Assembly (NCBI GenBank): GCA_023664365.1
Contig: JAMPFR010000001.1
Location: 4,074 to 68,073, forward strand
DNA from: Acetatifactor muris
Lineage (GTDB): Bacteria; Bacillota; Clostridia; Lachnospirales; Lachnospiraceae
Direction: 5' to 3'
DNA length: 64,000 nt
Positions 41,992 through 49,443 of this stretch are shown in pieces. The translations under genes were made by a program, and so were the position numbers. The notes beneath the pieces are model-generated. The model was not told where the DNA came from and did not search any database. It saw nothing but the letters and a program-made list of their open reading frames with translations. How positions within the stretch are numbered: position 1 is the first letter of the stretch; each line of letters begins with the position of its first letter.

Positions 41992-42153
41992 ATGAGCGCA
42001 GTTACGAATCAAACCAGGCCCTGTAGCATTTCAGAATCTATCATAGAGGCCTGCAAGGAAGTAAAAAGCATGCGTGAAGGTAGGAGTCCGAAACGTTCTT
42101 TGAGCGAACTGTTTGCAAATATTGAAAAGTGGAGCAAAGAGGAAGAAAAGTAG
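41992..42153 (+). CDS. Small antitoxin (RelB-like) of a broken pair
   Basis: A 53-residue protein from ATG 41992, chosen for the AAGGGAGGAG site six bases upstream. An in-frame ATG at 41947 lies just after a TATAAT element (41941-41946) and is probably upstream of the transcript start. The sequence ESIIEACKEVKSMREG, then SLSELFANIEKW, is typical of short antitoxins that wrap RelE-type toxins. The toxin fragment follows with no gap. Confidence 0.6.
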   Translation: MSAVTNQTRPCSISESIIEACKEVKSMREGRSPKRSLSELFANIEKWSKEEEK

Positions 42154-42330
42154 ATGTATACGATTATACCTACGGAGCGGTTTGAAAAAGACGTAAAGTA
42201 TTATGTCAAGAAAAAGGGGTTTATACATATCGGTGCAGATATTAAAGTCATAACGGACGAGTTGGAGAAGGGAAATCTGGTGGGAACGGAAATTCCCGGT
42301 TTAAAGATATTGGCGGGCACAGGAGAGCTA
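42154..42330 (+). pseudogene. RelE/YafQ-type toxin, 3'-truncated
   Basis: The frame opens MYTIIPTERFEKDVKYYVKK and continues through LEKGNLVGTEIPGLKI, a RelE/YafQ-like mRNA interferase start of about 55 residues. It then loses similarity. The frame stays open to 42699 only because it runs antisense through the minus-strand gene at 42328-42642. The catalytic C-terminal strands expected after GLKI are absent, so the toxin should be inactive. The breakpoint lies near 42310-42328. Confidence 0.7.
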
Positions 42331-42642
42331 CTTCTCCTTCCCGTCCTTTTTCATATCTGTGTCGGTATCAAAGTCCGCAAAGGTGTGCTTCTGCGTCAGC
42401 TTGCCGTACATCCAGGTGTAGACCCAGATGAGGATGGGAATCACTACGGTGGCATAGAGACAGACCCAGAACAGGCGCCCGGAGGCGGAGCTGTCTGCAA
42501 TGGCGGCAATCAGTGTGACAATATACATAAGAACCAGCAGAACCACGCCCACGATGGCAACTACCTGTTTGGAGGTCACCTTTTTCCCGGAGCTTGGGGC
42601 TTCGCTGCCTTCTGCTATATTCTTCTCCTTTATATCTTTCAT
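42328..42642 (-). CDS. Small two-TM membrane protein
   Basis: A 104-residue protein with two membrane helices (about 26-48 and 58-80) between charged ends. No family was recognised. It has a good ribosome site (GAGGAAG) and a strong promoter at 42690-42718 on the same strand, so it is very likely expressed. It lies convergent to the truncated RelE gene, and its stop is next to the breakpoint. Confidence 0.65.
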   Translation of the reverse strand: MKDIKEKNIAEGSEAPSSGKKVTSKQVVAIVGVVLLVLMYIVTLIAAIADSSASGRLFWVCLYATVVIPILIWVYTWMYGKLTQKHTFADFDTDTDMKKDGKEK

Positions 42643-42689
42643 AAAATATCTTCCTCGCCTTCCGACCCCTCTGACATCGTTTTTTCTCT

Positions 42690-42718
42690 ATTATACTAAT
42701 CGGCGCTACCTGCGTCAA
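42690..42718 (-). promoter_or_regulatory. Promoter of the small membrane protein
   Basis: Read on the minus strand: TTGACG, a 17-base spacer and TATAAT, a near-perfect housekeeping promoter. The -10 is at 42690-42695 and the -35 at 42713-42718. It is divergent from the promoter at 42761. Confidence 0.75.
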
Positions 42719-42760
42719 GGACGGTTTCCCTGCCTCCTGCCAATATCGGTACAGAGGAGT

Positions 42761-42789
42761 TTGATTTCCGTTTATTCGTATGCTATAAT
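42761..42789 (+). promoter_or_regulatory. Promoter of the HExxH membrane protein
   Basis: TTGATT (42761-42766), 17 bases, TATAAT (42784-42789). The ATG at 42818 follows 28 bases later with CGGAGG as ribosome site. Confidence 0.75.
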
Positions 42790-42817
42790 TGGCTCAGTAA
42801 ATTCGGAGGCAGGCAAA

Positions 42818-44257
42818 ATGGACGGTAAATTCAGGCCCTTGAGAATCATCTCGATCGTACTGTTGATATGTGCTTTTTTATTTGCAGGTATGGTGTTCTG
42901 CAATTCTATGCGTCCATTAAAAATTTACGTTCCCGAAGAGATGAATTTTTCGTCGGAGGATTCCCGATGGTCATTCCGACGATCCAAAGAGAGCAAACAT
43001 TTCGTTCTCTTTTGGGAAGCAGATTTTGGCGCGGATCCTAACAGCAGTCAGCTTCCGGAAGCTATGCGCGTGGATCCGGACGAACTGCTGGAAATTGCCG
43101 AAAGGTGCTATTCAACAAATACGGCGTCCCTTGGTTTTGGACCCGAAAAGGGTAAGAAAAGCTATCTCAAGGAATATAAAATGATGATTTTTCTCCATTA
43201 TCAGGAGGAGTGGCTTGCCGCAGGCTCCGGTTATGATGATGTGGTGGGCGCGCTTTGGGTCAACCCGGCTGCCTGCCGCTCCGGTTCAACTATTGCCCAT
43301 GAAATAGGACATTGCTTCCAATACCAGGTGTACTGTGATTATTTGCTGAACGGCGGAGAAGCGGACACGGGTAACGGCTTTCGGTATTCTTATGAGGATG
43401 GGTTCGGCAATACCTTTTGGGAACAGTCCGCGCAGTGGCAGGCATATCAGGATTACCCGGAGGAGGCCTTTAATCGGTATGACATGGAAGAATGGGCAGA
43501 ACATTGTAATCTGTCCTTTGAACATGAATGGGTGCGTTACCAGAGCTATTGGCTGTTTTATGCACTACAACAGCGCCATGGGCCGGATGTCGTAAGCGGG
43601 ATATGGAAAAACAGCCGCCGGCCGGAGGATGCATTGGGGACATATCTGCGTCTTTATTGCAATGATGATGTGGAGAAGCTGAATGAATTTTTGTATTATT
43701 ATGCGAGTCATGCCGCCACATATGATTTTGACGGAGTGCGCGCCTATGCTGATGAATGGATTGGCAGCTATGCCCCTGTATTTTATCAAACGGGTGAAAA
43801 TGTTTGGCAGATATCTTATCATGATTGTCCGGAGGAAGGAGGATATAACGTAGTTCCGCTGCCGATAGAAGAGGGTCAGACGGAGATCTCCGTGACATTG
43901 GAGAGTTTGTCCATCGGCACATCTCTGGCAGAGGGAGATCCGGGTATTTATATGGTGGGGGAGGACGGACAGTTGGTTGGCGGAAATGCGGCAGATTATA
44001 ACTCACATATTTCGAGCCAGGAGGAATTTGCAAGCGGCCATCGATTTGGATTTGTTGTCCTGACTCAATGGGGAGAGCGTATATACAGCGAAATGTACAC
44101 ACAGGGTACAGCCGTATTTTCGATACCGGACAATACAAGCCGGTTATTTCTGACGGTGGTAGGAGCTGCACCGCAATATTCGGTTCACATATGGGATGAG
44201 GATGAATCCACGGATCATAAATTACCATACAGGATCTCCTTTGGGTCTGATGAGTAA
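42818..44257 (+). CDS. Membrane-anchored HExxH metalloprotease-like protein (DUF6055-like)
   Basis: A 479-residue protein from ATG 42818. An N-terminal helix (about 8-28) anchors it outside. The zinc motif HEIGH (in TIAHEIGHCFQYQ) is followed by FWEQSAQWQAY, whose Glu could be the third ligand as in gluzincins. The domain pattern resembles DUF6055. The C-terminal third is beta-rich. It is probably an external protease or a wall-associated enzyme of unknown substrate. It has its own promoter and no evident operon partner. The reading frame is open further upstream, but that part is antisense to the minus-strand gene. Confidence 0.72.
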   Translation: MDGKFRPLRIISIVLLICAFLFAGMVFCNSMRPLKIYVPEEMNFSSEDSRWSFRRSKESKHFVLFWEADFGADPNSSQLPEAMRVDPDELLEIAERCYSTNTASLGFGPEKGKKSYLKEYKMMIFLHYQEEWLAAGSGYDDVVGALWVNPAACRSGSTIAHEIGHCFQYQVYCDYLLNGGEADTGNGFRYSYEDGFGNTFWEQSAQWQAYQDYPEEAFNRYDMEEWAEHCNLSFEHEWVRYQSYWLFYALQQRHGPDVVSGIWKNSRRPEDALGTYLRLYCNDDVEKLNEFLYYYASHAATYDFDGVRAYADEWIGSYAPVFYQTGENVWQISYHDCPEEGGYNVVPLPIEEGQTEISVTLESLSIGTSLAEGDPGIYMVGEDGQLVGGNAADYNSHISSQEEFASGHRFGFVVLTQWGERIYSEMYTQGTAVFSIPDNTSRLFLTVVGAAPQYSVHIWDEDESTDHKLPYRISFGSDE

Positions 44258-44356
44258 AGAGCTTGTGATGATATCTGTTGGGTTTGTTTTTTGTGTCGTG
44301 AAGGATCTGCCTGCCGTAAGAAGCATACGCGGCGGGATTTGTAAAGGGGAATACTT

Positions 44357-45124
44357 ATGACGAATCGGGAAATATTTCAAATTGCATTGCAGCAGTCAGC
44401 CTATGACTGTAATTGCAATGCAGATGATTTTTTATCGGATGAAAACAAAATTGTTTTATCACAGCCCCATGAGAAAGCAAGAGCGTATCTTCCGCTCCCC
44501 CTGGAGTGCGATCTGGTATCATACGGCAATAATATTGTTGCGCAGGTCAGTCCGCGAATGAAGGAGGTTGTTGAATGGTACATAAACAAATATCCGACGG
44601 CGCGTTGCTTTGAATCGCCTAATGTGATTGCCTTAAATGAGAGATTAGCGGAGTTTAGGCTTAAAATCTGTTTTATGGCTGAGTATTTTCTGCCGGATTT
44701 GAATAAGCTTAAAGGTCTGCCCTGCGAGTATGAGCAAAGGATTCTGTTTCCCGAATGTTTTCAGCAGTATTATACGGATGAATGGGGAAACGCTTTGTGC
44801 AGAGATAGAAAACATCTGGATAAGCTTGCTGTAGGGGCATTTGATAAGGGCAAGCTTATAGGGCTTGCAGGCTGTTCTGCTGATTGCGAAACCATGTATC
44901 AGATCGGTGTTGATGTTTTGCCCGAATATAGAAGAAAAGGTATTGCAGCCTCCCTCACAAGTAAGCTCGCGATAGAGATCCTGGAGCTTGGGAAGATACC
45001 CTTTTATTGTGCCGCATGGTCGAATATCAAATCGGTCCGCAATGCAATAAAATGCGGTTTCAAGCCTGCCTGGGTAGAGCTTACGGCGAGGAACAATGAT
45101 TTCGTTGATAAGATGAATCAGTAA
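44357..45124 (+). CDS. GNAT-family acetyltransferase
   Basis: A 255-residue protein with a C-terminal GNAT domain. The acetyl-CoA-binding motif DVLPEYRRKGIAASLT is followed by FYCAAWSNIKSVRNAIKCGF, a typical GNAT ending. The N-terminal 110 residues are a non-catalytic extension seen in some Clostridial GNATs. The substrate is unknown. The ribosome site AAAGGGGAA precedes the ATG. Confidence 0.85.
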   Translation: MTNREIFQIALQQSAYDCNCNADDFLSDENKIVLSQPHEKARAYLPLPLECDLVSYGNNIVAQVSPRMKEVVEWYINKYPTARCFESPNVIALNERLAEFRLKICFMAEYFLPDLNKLKGLPCEYEQRILFPECFQQYYTDEWGNALCRDRKHLDKLAVGAFDKGKLIGLAGCSADCETMYQIGVDVLPEYRRKGIAASLTSKLAIEILELGKIPFYCAAWSNIKSVRNAIKCGFKPAWVELTARNNDFVDKMNQ

Positions 45125-45185
45125 CGACAAGCATCCCATGGAATATTCCATGAAAATATTCCAAGGAAATATCCCATAGCAATAG

Positions 45186-45217
45186 AAAGGAACAGAGCCT
45201 TCCGGCCCTGCTCCTTT
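45186..45217. terminator. Hairpin between convergent genes
   Basis: AAAGGAACAGAGCC pairs with GGCCCTGCTCCTTT with two mismatches around TTCC. It lies between the GNAT (plus) and the chemoreceptor (minus) and could end both transcripts. Confidence 0.55.
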
Positions 45218-45225
45218 GATTCGTG

Positions 45226-45260
45226 ACAGTAGAATTTCCGCGAAGCGTGAATTCTACTGT
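45226..45260. repeat. Inverted repeat resembling the 36900 element
   Basis: ACAGTAGAATT (45226-45236) pairs perfectly with AATTCTACTGT (45250-45260), and the loop contains a small CGC-GAA-GCG hairpin. AGAATTTC and CGCGAAG also occur in the branched repeat at 36900-36980, so the two may belong to one family. Confidence 0.5.
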
Positions 45261-45292
45261 TGATTTGTATCGCTTTCTGCTTCTTCAGCTTC

Positions 45293-46996
45293 CTATTTCG
45301 TCAGCTCAAACTGTCCCACCAGTTCATCCAGCAGAGTAGCCTGGGCGGACAACTCCTGGCTGGTTGCAGATGCTTCCTGGGCGGTTGCCGCGTTGCTCTG
45401 TACTACGCCGGAAATCTGGTTGATGTCCGTTTCCGCCTGCCGCATCGCCTCGGCCTGCTTTTCCATGATGTTTTTCAGATTCAGTGAGAAGTCGGCAATC
45501 TGTTTGATGCCGTCCACAACGGTTCCGATGGAAGACGCCGCGTGATCCGCCACGCTGTTGCCGGCGGCGACCTCCCGGATGGAAGCCTCAATCAATTCTC
45601 TGGTATCTACCGCTGCCTTTGCACTCTGATCCGCCAGATCCCGAATCTGGTCTGCCACAACTGCAAAGCCCCGTCCGGATTCACCGGCTCTGGCGGCCTC
45701 TATGGAGGCGTTCAGGGACAGAAGGTTGGTCTGGGCGGCAATGGATTCGATTTCGGAAATAATATCTCCGATTTTGGTGGAGGTATCGCTGATGCGCTTC
45801 ATGGCCTCCATCATGGTGTTCATCTCCTGACGGCTGGAATCCGCCTTGTTTGCGTATTCATGGGACATATTGTAGGACTCGTCGGCGCTCCGTGCACTCT
45901 TTTCCATGGTTTCGGTAATATCGGAAATAGTGGTATGTAATTCCGCCACGGCGCCGGCCTGGTCCGTAGCGCCCTCTGCCAGAGACTGTGCGGCGTTTGC
46001 CAGCTCATCGGAGCCGGCGGACACCTGCTTGGAAGCCTCGCCGATGGACAGCAGTGTTTCCGACATCTGATCCCTTAAGCCCCGCATGGACTGATATAAC
46101 TTCTGAAAATCTCCTGTGTATCTGTCGGAAGCCTTGGACCGGACGGTATAATTGCCGGCGGCCATTTCGCTCAGCACCTCGCCGATGTCAAATATAATGG
46201 TATCCAGATTGTCGGCCATTTCCCGGGCGTCCTTTTCCATATGCTCTATTTCATCCCCGGTATCAACCATGGGGAAGGGTGTGCTGAGATCGCCGGCCGC
46301 AAAGGTTTTCAGGCGGGCGCCCAAATCCTGCAGGGGAACGGAAATCCTTTTTGCAATATTCCTTCCGATTTTGGTGGAAGCCGCCATTGCCACTGCGATG
46401 ATAGCAAGAATTATTACCACAAGAATCCAACAGACAGCGGAAAGGAGATTGGAAAGCCGATTTCCTTCCGTGACCTTTACATTCAGCAGATCCTCCAGTT
46501 TAGTATAAATGCTGTCGTAAGCGCTTGTGAGCTCTGTGAGGGCCAGCTCCTGCGCCTGCACACAGAGAGCGCGGTCCGTTGTGGCGCCCAGTTCCATAAT
46601 CCTGGCGTCCAGCTCCCAGTAATCATTCAGCTCAGCCTTGATGGCGTCGTATGTCTTTCGCCCGTCGGCTGATACAATGGTGTTTTCTATCTCTGCGAAA
46701 TATTCGTTAAATACTTTGATTTTGTCATCGTGCTGTTTTACCACGGTATCAATGGCTTCCTGATCATCATAGCCGATTGCGGCGCGAAGAGAGGAACGAA
46801 CATCGGCAAATTCAAACATTGCCTTTCCGATATCGCCCTGTGCAAAGCCGTAATTCACCAGCGCATTGGAGTATCTGGCGGAAATAATGATAAGGACAAT
46901 CACCCCCAGAAGCGCTGCCGCCGCTGTGATGGCGGATACCTTGACAATAGATTTTGTCAGTTTCTTTTCAATGTTTTCGTGTTCATTCATGTTCAT
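45293..46996 (-). CDS. Methyl-accepting chemotaxis protein
   Basis: A 567-residue chemoreceptor. I place the start at the Met-Asn-Met-Asn opening (46996), with GGGAG nine bases upstream. TM1 (about 18-40), an external four-helix sensor (about 45-185), TM2 (about 186-210), a HAMP domain and the cytoplasmic signalling hairpin follow, with the conserved tip [16 protein letters not shown]. It signals to CheA/CheW, which are not in this window. A sigma-A promoter lies at 47238-47265, leaving a leader of about 235 bases. No flagellar gene is near. Confidence 0.93.
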   Translation of the reverse strand: MNMNEHENIEKKLTKSIVKVSAITAAAALLGVIVLIIISARYSNALVNYGFAQGDIGKAMFEFADVRSSLRAAIGYDDQEAIDTVVKQHDDKIKVFNEYFAEIENTIVSADGRKTYDAIKAELNDYWELDARIMELGATTDRALCVQAQELALTELTSAYDSIYTKLEDLLNVKVTEGNRLSNLLSAVCWILVVIILAIIAVAMAASTKIGRNIAKRISVPLQDLGARLKTFAAGDLSTPFPMVDTGDEIEHMEKDAREMADNLDTIIFDIGEVLSEMAAGNYTVRSKASDRYTGDFQKLYQSMRGLRDQMSETLLSIGEASKQVSAGSDELANAAQSLAEGATDQAGAVAELHTTISDITETMEKSARSADESYNMSHEYANKADSSRQEMNTMMEAMKRISDTSTKIGDIISEIESIAAQTNLLSLNASIEAARAGESGRGFAVVADQIRDLADQSAKAAVDTRELIEASIREVAAGNSVADHAASSIGTVVDGIKQIADFSLNLKNIMEKQAEAMRQAETDINQISGVVQSNAATAQEASATSQELSAQATLLDELVGQFELTK

Positions 46997-47237
46997 CTGT
47001 AAATTCTCCCATCTGTTGCATAAAAACAGCAACTTATTCCTGTTTTATAGAGTAACTAAAATAGGAACTTCTGCCATTGCTTTTTGCTTACAGCGCGTGG
47101 GAAATACAAGGAAATTTATCTTACAGAGTTGTGAACTGCTTTTGAGTAAGTAACATTAGAAGTACGGATAAAAGTTCATAGCTTGTTACATAAATTTAGT
47201 TATAATTAAAAATCCCTATTTCAATTTCTATAAATGA

Positions 47238-47265
47238 ATTATACTACTTTGTTCGAAAATAGCAA
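47238..47265 (-). promoter_or_regulatory. Chemoreceptor promoter
   Basis: On the minus strand: TTGCTA, 16 bases, TATAAT. It fits sigma-A rather than the flagellar sigma-D consensus. Confidence 0.5.
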
Positions 47266-47289
47266 GTGTTTTAGAGAATTTAAAGAAAG

Positions 47290-47322
47290 TTCAGGCCCGG
47301 GATATGCCCTGAGCCTGAATTT
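47290..47322 (+). terminator. Hairpin in the divergent region
   Basis: TTCAGGC (47290-47296) pairs with GCCTGAA (47313-47319), with an inner GGG-CCC pair, followed by TTT. It resembles a weak terminator, although no gene ends nearby. Confidence 0.4.
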
Positions 47323-47459
47323 AAAGGGGAGGATTAAGTATTATCCTTATCTTTGGTGATAATCTATCAAAGGTGGGGGTTCCTTGACAGTAAACAGTAT
47401 ATCCCACAAAGGAAGATATATACAAAAAATACAAAAAAAGCCGCAAAAAAATTTTTATA

Positions 47460-47488
47460 TTGTCATCAGCCTGAATCTGGTATATACT
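47460..47488 (+). promoter_or_regulatory. Promoter of the SEC-C gene
   Basis: TTGTCA (47460-47465), a 17-base spacer and TATACT (47483-47488). The ATG at 47537 follows AAGGCGG. Confidence 0.65.
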
Positions 47489-47536
47489 TAAAGTCATGAT
47501 ATTTTGTATTTAAATAAGAAAAGGCGGTGCATTTCT

Positions 47537-48040
47537 ATGGCATTATTGGATGAATGGAAAAAGATGGCGTATGACGAGTCTGTGGGACAGGCTCAGCTTC
47601 AGAAAATGTGGGGCGCATATTTCCAGACGGAGAAAGAGATTTATGCCCAGCTGCTGAAAAACCCGGACGAGGTGGTAAAAGGGACGGTAAAGGAGCTGGC
47701 TGAAAAGTATAACGTGCCTCTGCTTACCATGACGGGCTTTCTGGACGGCATAAACGACAGCCTGCTGGAGAAAAATCCCATCGAGGAGATGGAGGAGGAC
47801 ACCGAGGTAAACTTAGGCTTCGACAAGGCGCTGCTGTACAAAAACATGGTGGCGGCGGAAGCGGACTGGCTGTATAATCTGGAGGAGTGGAACGATATTT
47901 TTGACGAGGAGACTCGGAAGGCCCTCTATAAGGAACAGAAATCCTCTACAACCATTGTGAAAGGCGCAAAAATATATCCAAATGATCCCTGTCCCTGCGG
48001 AAGCGGCAAAAAGTATAAAAAGTGCTGCGGCAGGAAGTAG
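47537..48040 (+). CDS. SEC-C motif protein
   Basis: A 167-residue protein with a helical body and a C-terminal SEC-C zinc motif [16 protein letters not shown]. In SecA this motif binds zinc and contacts SecB or ribosomes; stand-alone SEC-C proteins have no defined role. The start at 47537 follows a promoter and ribosome site. A hairpin terminator follows at 48056. Confidence 0.88.
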   Translation: MALLDEWKKMAYDESVGQAQLQKMWGAYFQTEKEIYAQLLKNPDEVVKGTVKELAEKYNVPLLTMTGFLDGINDSLLEKNPIEEMEEDTEVNLGFDKALLYKNMVAAEADWLYNLEEWNDIFDEETRKALYKEQKSSTTIVKGAKIYPNDPCPCGSGKKYKKCCGRK

Positions 48041-48055
48041 GAGGAATCGGCGACA

Positions 48056-48087
48056 AGGACTCTTTTGGCAAAAGGGGTCCTGTTTTG
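48056..48087 (+). terminator. Terminator after the SEC-C gene
   Basis: AGGACTCTTTT pairs with AAAAGGGGTCCT around GGC, with one unpaired base, followed by GTTTTG. It lies just before the DUF308 ribosome site, so some read-through is likely. Confidence 0.6.
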
Positions 48088-48112
48088 TTTTGGAAGAAGG
48101 AGGTGTAAAGAA

Positions 48113-48784
48113 ATGAAAAGAATTTTAAAGGAAATGAAATGGGATGCACTTTCCACGGGGGTACTGTATATTGTTCTGGGGGTGATGGCGCTGGCGCTGC
48201 CGGAAACCATGGAAAAAATTCTGGGCTACATGATTGGCGTGGTGCTGATTACAGGTGGAGCGGTGTCCATGATCAGTTATTTGATCCGGGACGCCCGCCA
48301 GAATTATTACCACAATGATTTTCTGCACGGCCTGATTGGAATCGCGGCGGGTATCCTTGTGCTGGTGAAGATGGAGGTTGTCATCGGCCTGATATCTTTT
48401 CTGCTGGGAGTGCTGGTGCTGGTAAGCGGCTGCAGCAAGCTTCAGGACGTTATCGATATGAAGCGTCTGGAATGCGGAAACTGGATTGTGATGCTGGTTA
48501 TTGCGGTAGTGAATGTGGGATTCGGCATTCTGCTTATCTGCAATCCCTTTTCCTGGACGATTCTGCTGTTTCGGCTGTTGGGTATCGGGCTGATTTTCAG
48601 CGGCGTGATAGACTGCGTTTCCACGTTTTATTTCGCAGGCAGAATCAGGAAGTACCTGGACAGCCTGACTGCTGTAGACAGTACCTTTGTGGAAGTGACG
48701 GGAGGAGACGGGGTAAAACGGCAGGAAACAGCCGGGGAGCAGCAGGAAACGGCCGAAAAGCAGCAGGAGCAGACCACGCTTTGA
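48113..48784 (+). CDS. DUF308 (HdeD-like) membrane protein
   Basis: A 223-residue protein from ATG 48113 after AGAAGGAGGTG. Six membrane helices in repeated pairs (about 12-180) match the DUF308/HdeD pattern. The C-terminal 40 residues are a hydrophilic Glu/Gln-rich tail. HdeD-type proteins are linked to acid resistance in enterobacteria; the role in Firmicutes is unknown. The apt promoter begins at its stop codon. Confidence 0.85.
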   Translation: MKRILKEMKWDALSTGVLYIVLGVMALALPETMEKILGYMIGVVLITGGAVSMISYLIRDARQNYYHNDFLHGLIGIAAGILVLVKMEVVIGLISFLLGVLVLVSGCSKLQDVIDMKRLECGNWIVMLVIAVVNVGFGILLICNPFSWTILLFRLLGIGLIFSGVIDCVSTFYFAGRIRKYLDSLTAVDSTFVEVTGGDGVKRQETAGEQQETAEKQQEQTTL

Positions 48785-48809
48785 CATTCCCGGGAAAAGG
48801 TTTTATAAT
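48781..48809 (+). promoter_or_regulatory. Consensus promoter of apt
   Basis: TTGACA (48781-48786), exactly 17 bases, TATAAT (48804-48809): a perfect sigma-A promoter. The -35 overlaps the stop codon of the DUF308 gene. High constitutive expression of apt, and perhaps of relA downstream, is expected. Confidence 0.85.
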
Positions 48810-48860
48810 TGGTACTAAGTGCGGATAAGGCCGCGACAAACATGAGAGAGGTAATGTGTC

Positions 48861-49385
48861 ATGAAGAAATTGGAAGAATATGTAGTAAGTATACCGGATT
48901 TCCCTGAGGAGGGCATTATTTTCCGAGATGTGACCAGTGTGCTGCAGGATGCGGAGGGGCTTCGTCTGGCGGTTGACACCATGCAGGAGAAGATTCGGGA
49001 TATAGATTTTGACGTTGTGGCGGGGCCGGAATCCAGAGGATTTATATTCGGCACGCCTATTGCCTATAATAACAGAAAGCCCTTTGTGCCGATTCGCAAG
49101 GCAGGCAAGCTGCCCAGGGAGACGGTGTCCGTATCCTATGATCTGGAATACGGCCAGGCCACCATTGAGATGCACAAGGACAGCATCCGGCCGGGGCAGA
49201 AGGTTCTCATTGTGGATGATCTGATTGCAACAGGCGGCACCACGGAGGCTATGATTCAGTTAATCGAGGGCCTTGGCGGGGAAGTGGCCGGAATTGTGGT
49301 GCTGATTGAGCTGGCCGGTTTAAAGGGCAGGGAAAAGCTGAAAAATTACCGCCTGGAATCGGCAATCTGTTATCCGGGCAAATAG
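48861..49385 (+). CDS. apt: Adenine phosphoribosyltransferase
   Basis: A 174-residue purine-salvage enzyme converting adenine and PRPP to AMP. The PRPP loop VLIVDDLIATGGTTEA and the N-terminal SIPDFPEEGIIFRDVT are diagnostic. It starts at ATG 48861, 51 bases after a perfect promoter. It lies just before relA/spoT, an order common in Firmicutes. Confidence 0.96.
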   Translation: MKKLEEYVVSIPDFPEEGIIFRDVTSVLQDAEGLRLAVDTMQEKIRDIDFDVVAGPESRGFIFGTPIAYNNRKPFVPIRKAGKLPRETVSVSYDLEYGQATIEMHKDSIRPGQKVLIVDDLIATGGTTEAMIQLIEGLGGEVAGIVVLIELAGLKGREKLKNYRLESAICYPGK

Positions 49386-49443
49386 GGTGAAAATATGGGC
49401 TTGGTGTGAAAACTGTGTGAAGGCTTAGAGAGCGTAGGCAGAT

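Larger units (their letters stand above)
46997..47536. promoter_or_regulatory. Divergent intergenic region
   Basis: This 540-base A/T-rich gap separates the chemoreceptor (minus) from the SEC-C gene (plus). It holds one promoter for each gene (47238-47265 minus, 47460-47488 plus) and a hairpin at 47290-47322. No ORF or known riboswitch was recognised. Confidence 0.5.

Noticed and set aside
42154..42699. A single 181-residue toxin-like protein
   Set aside because: Only the first 55 codons look like a toxin. The remainder is antisense to a minus-strand membrane-protein gene with its own promoter and ribosome site.
45293..46996. A functional link between the chemoreceptor and the motor-kinase operon
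   Set aside because: They are 34 kb apart with no shared regulatory sequence noticed; both involve signalling, but nothing ties them.
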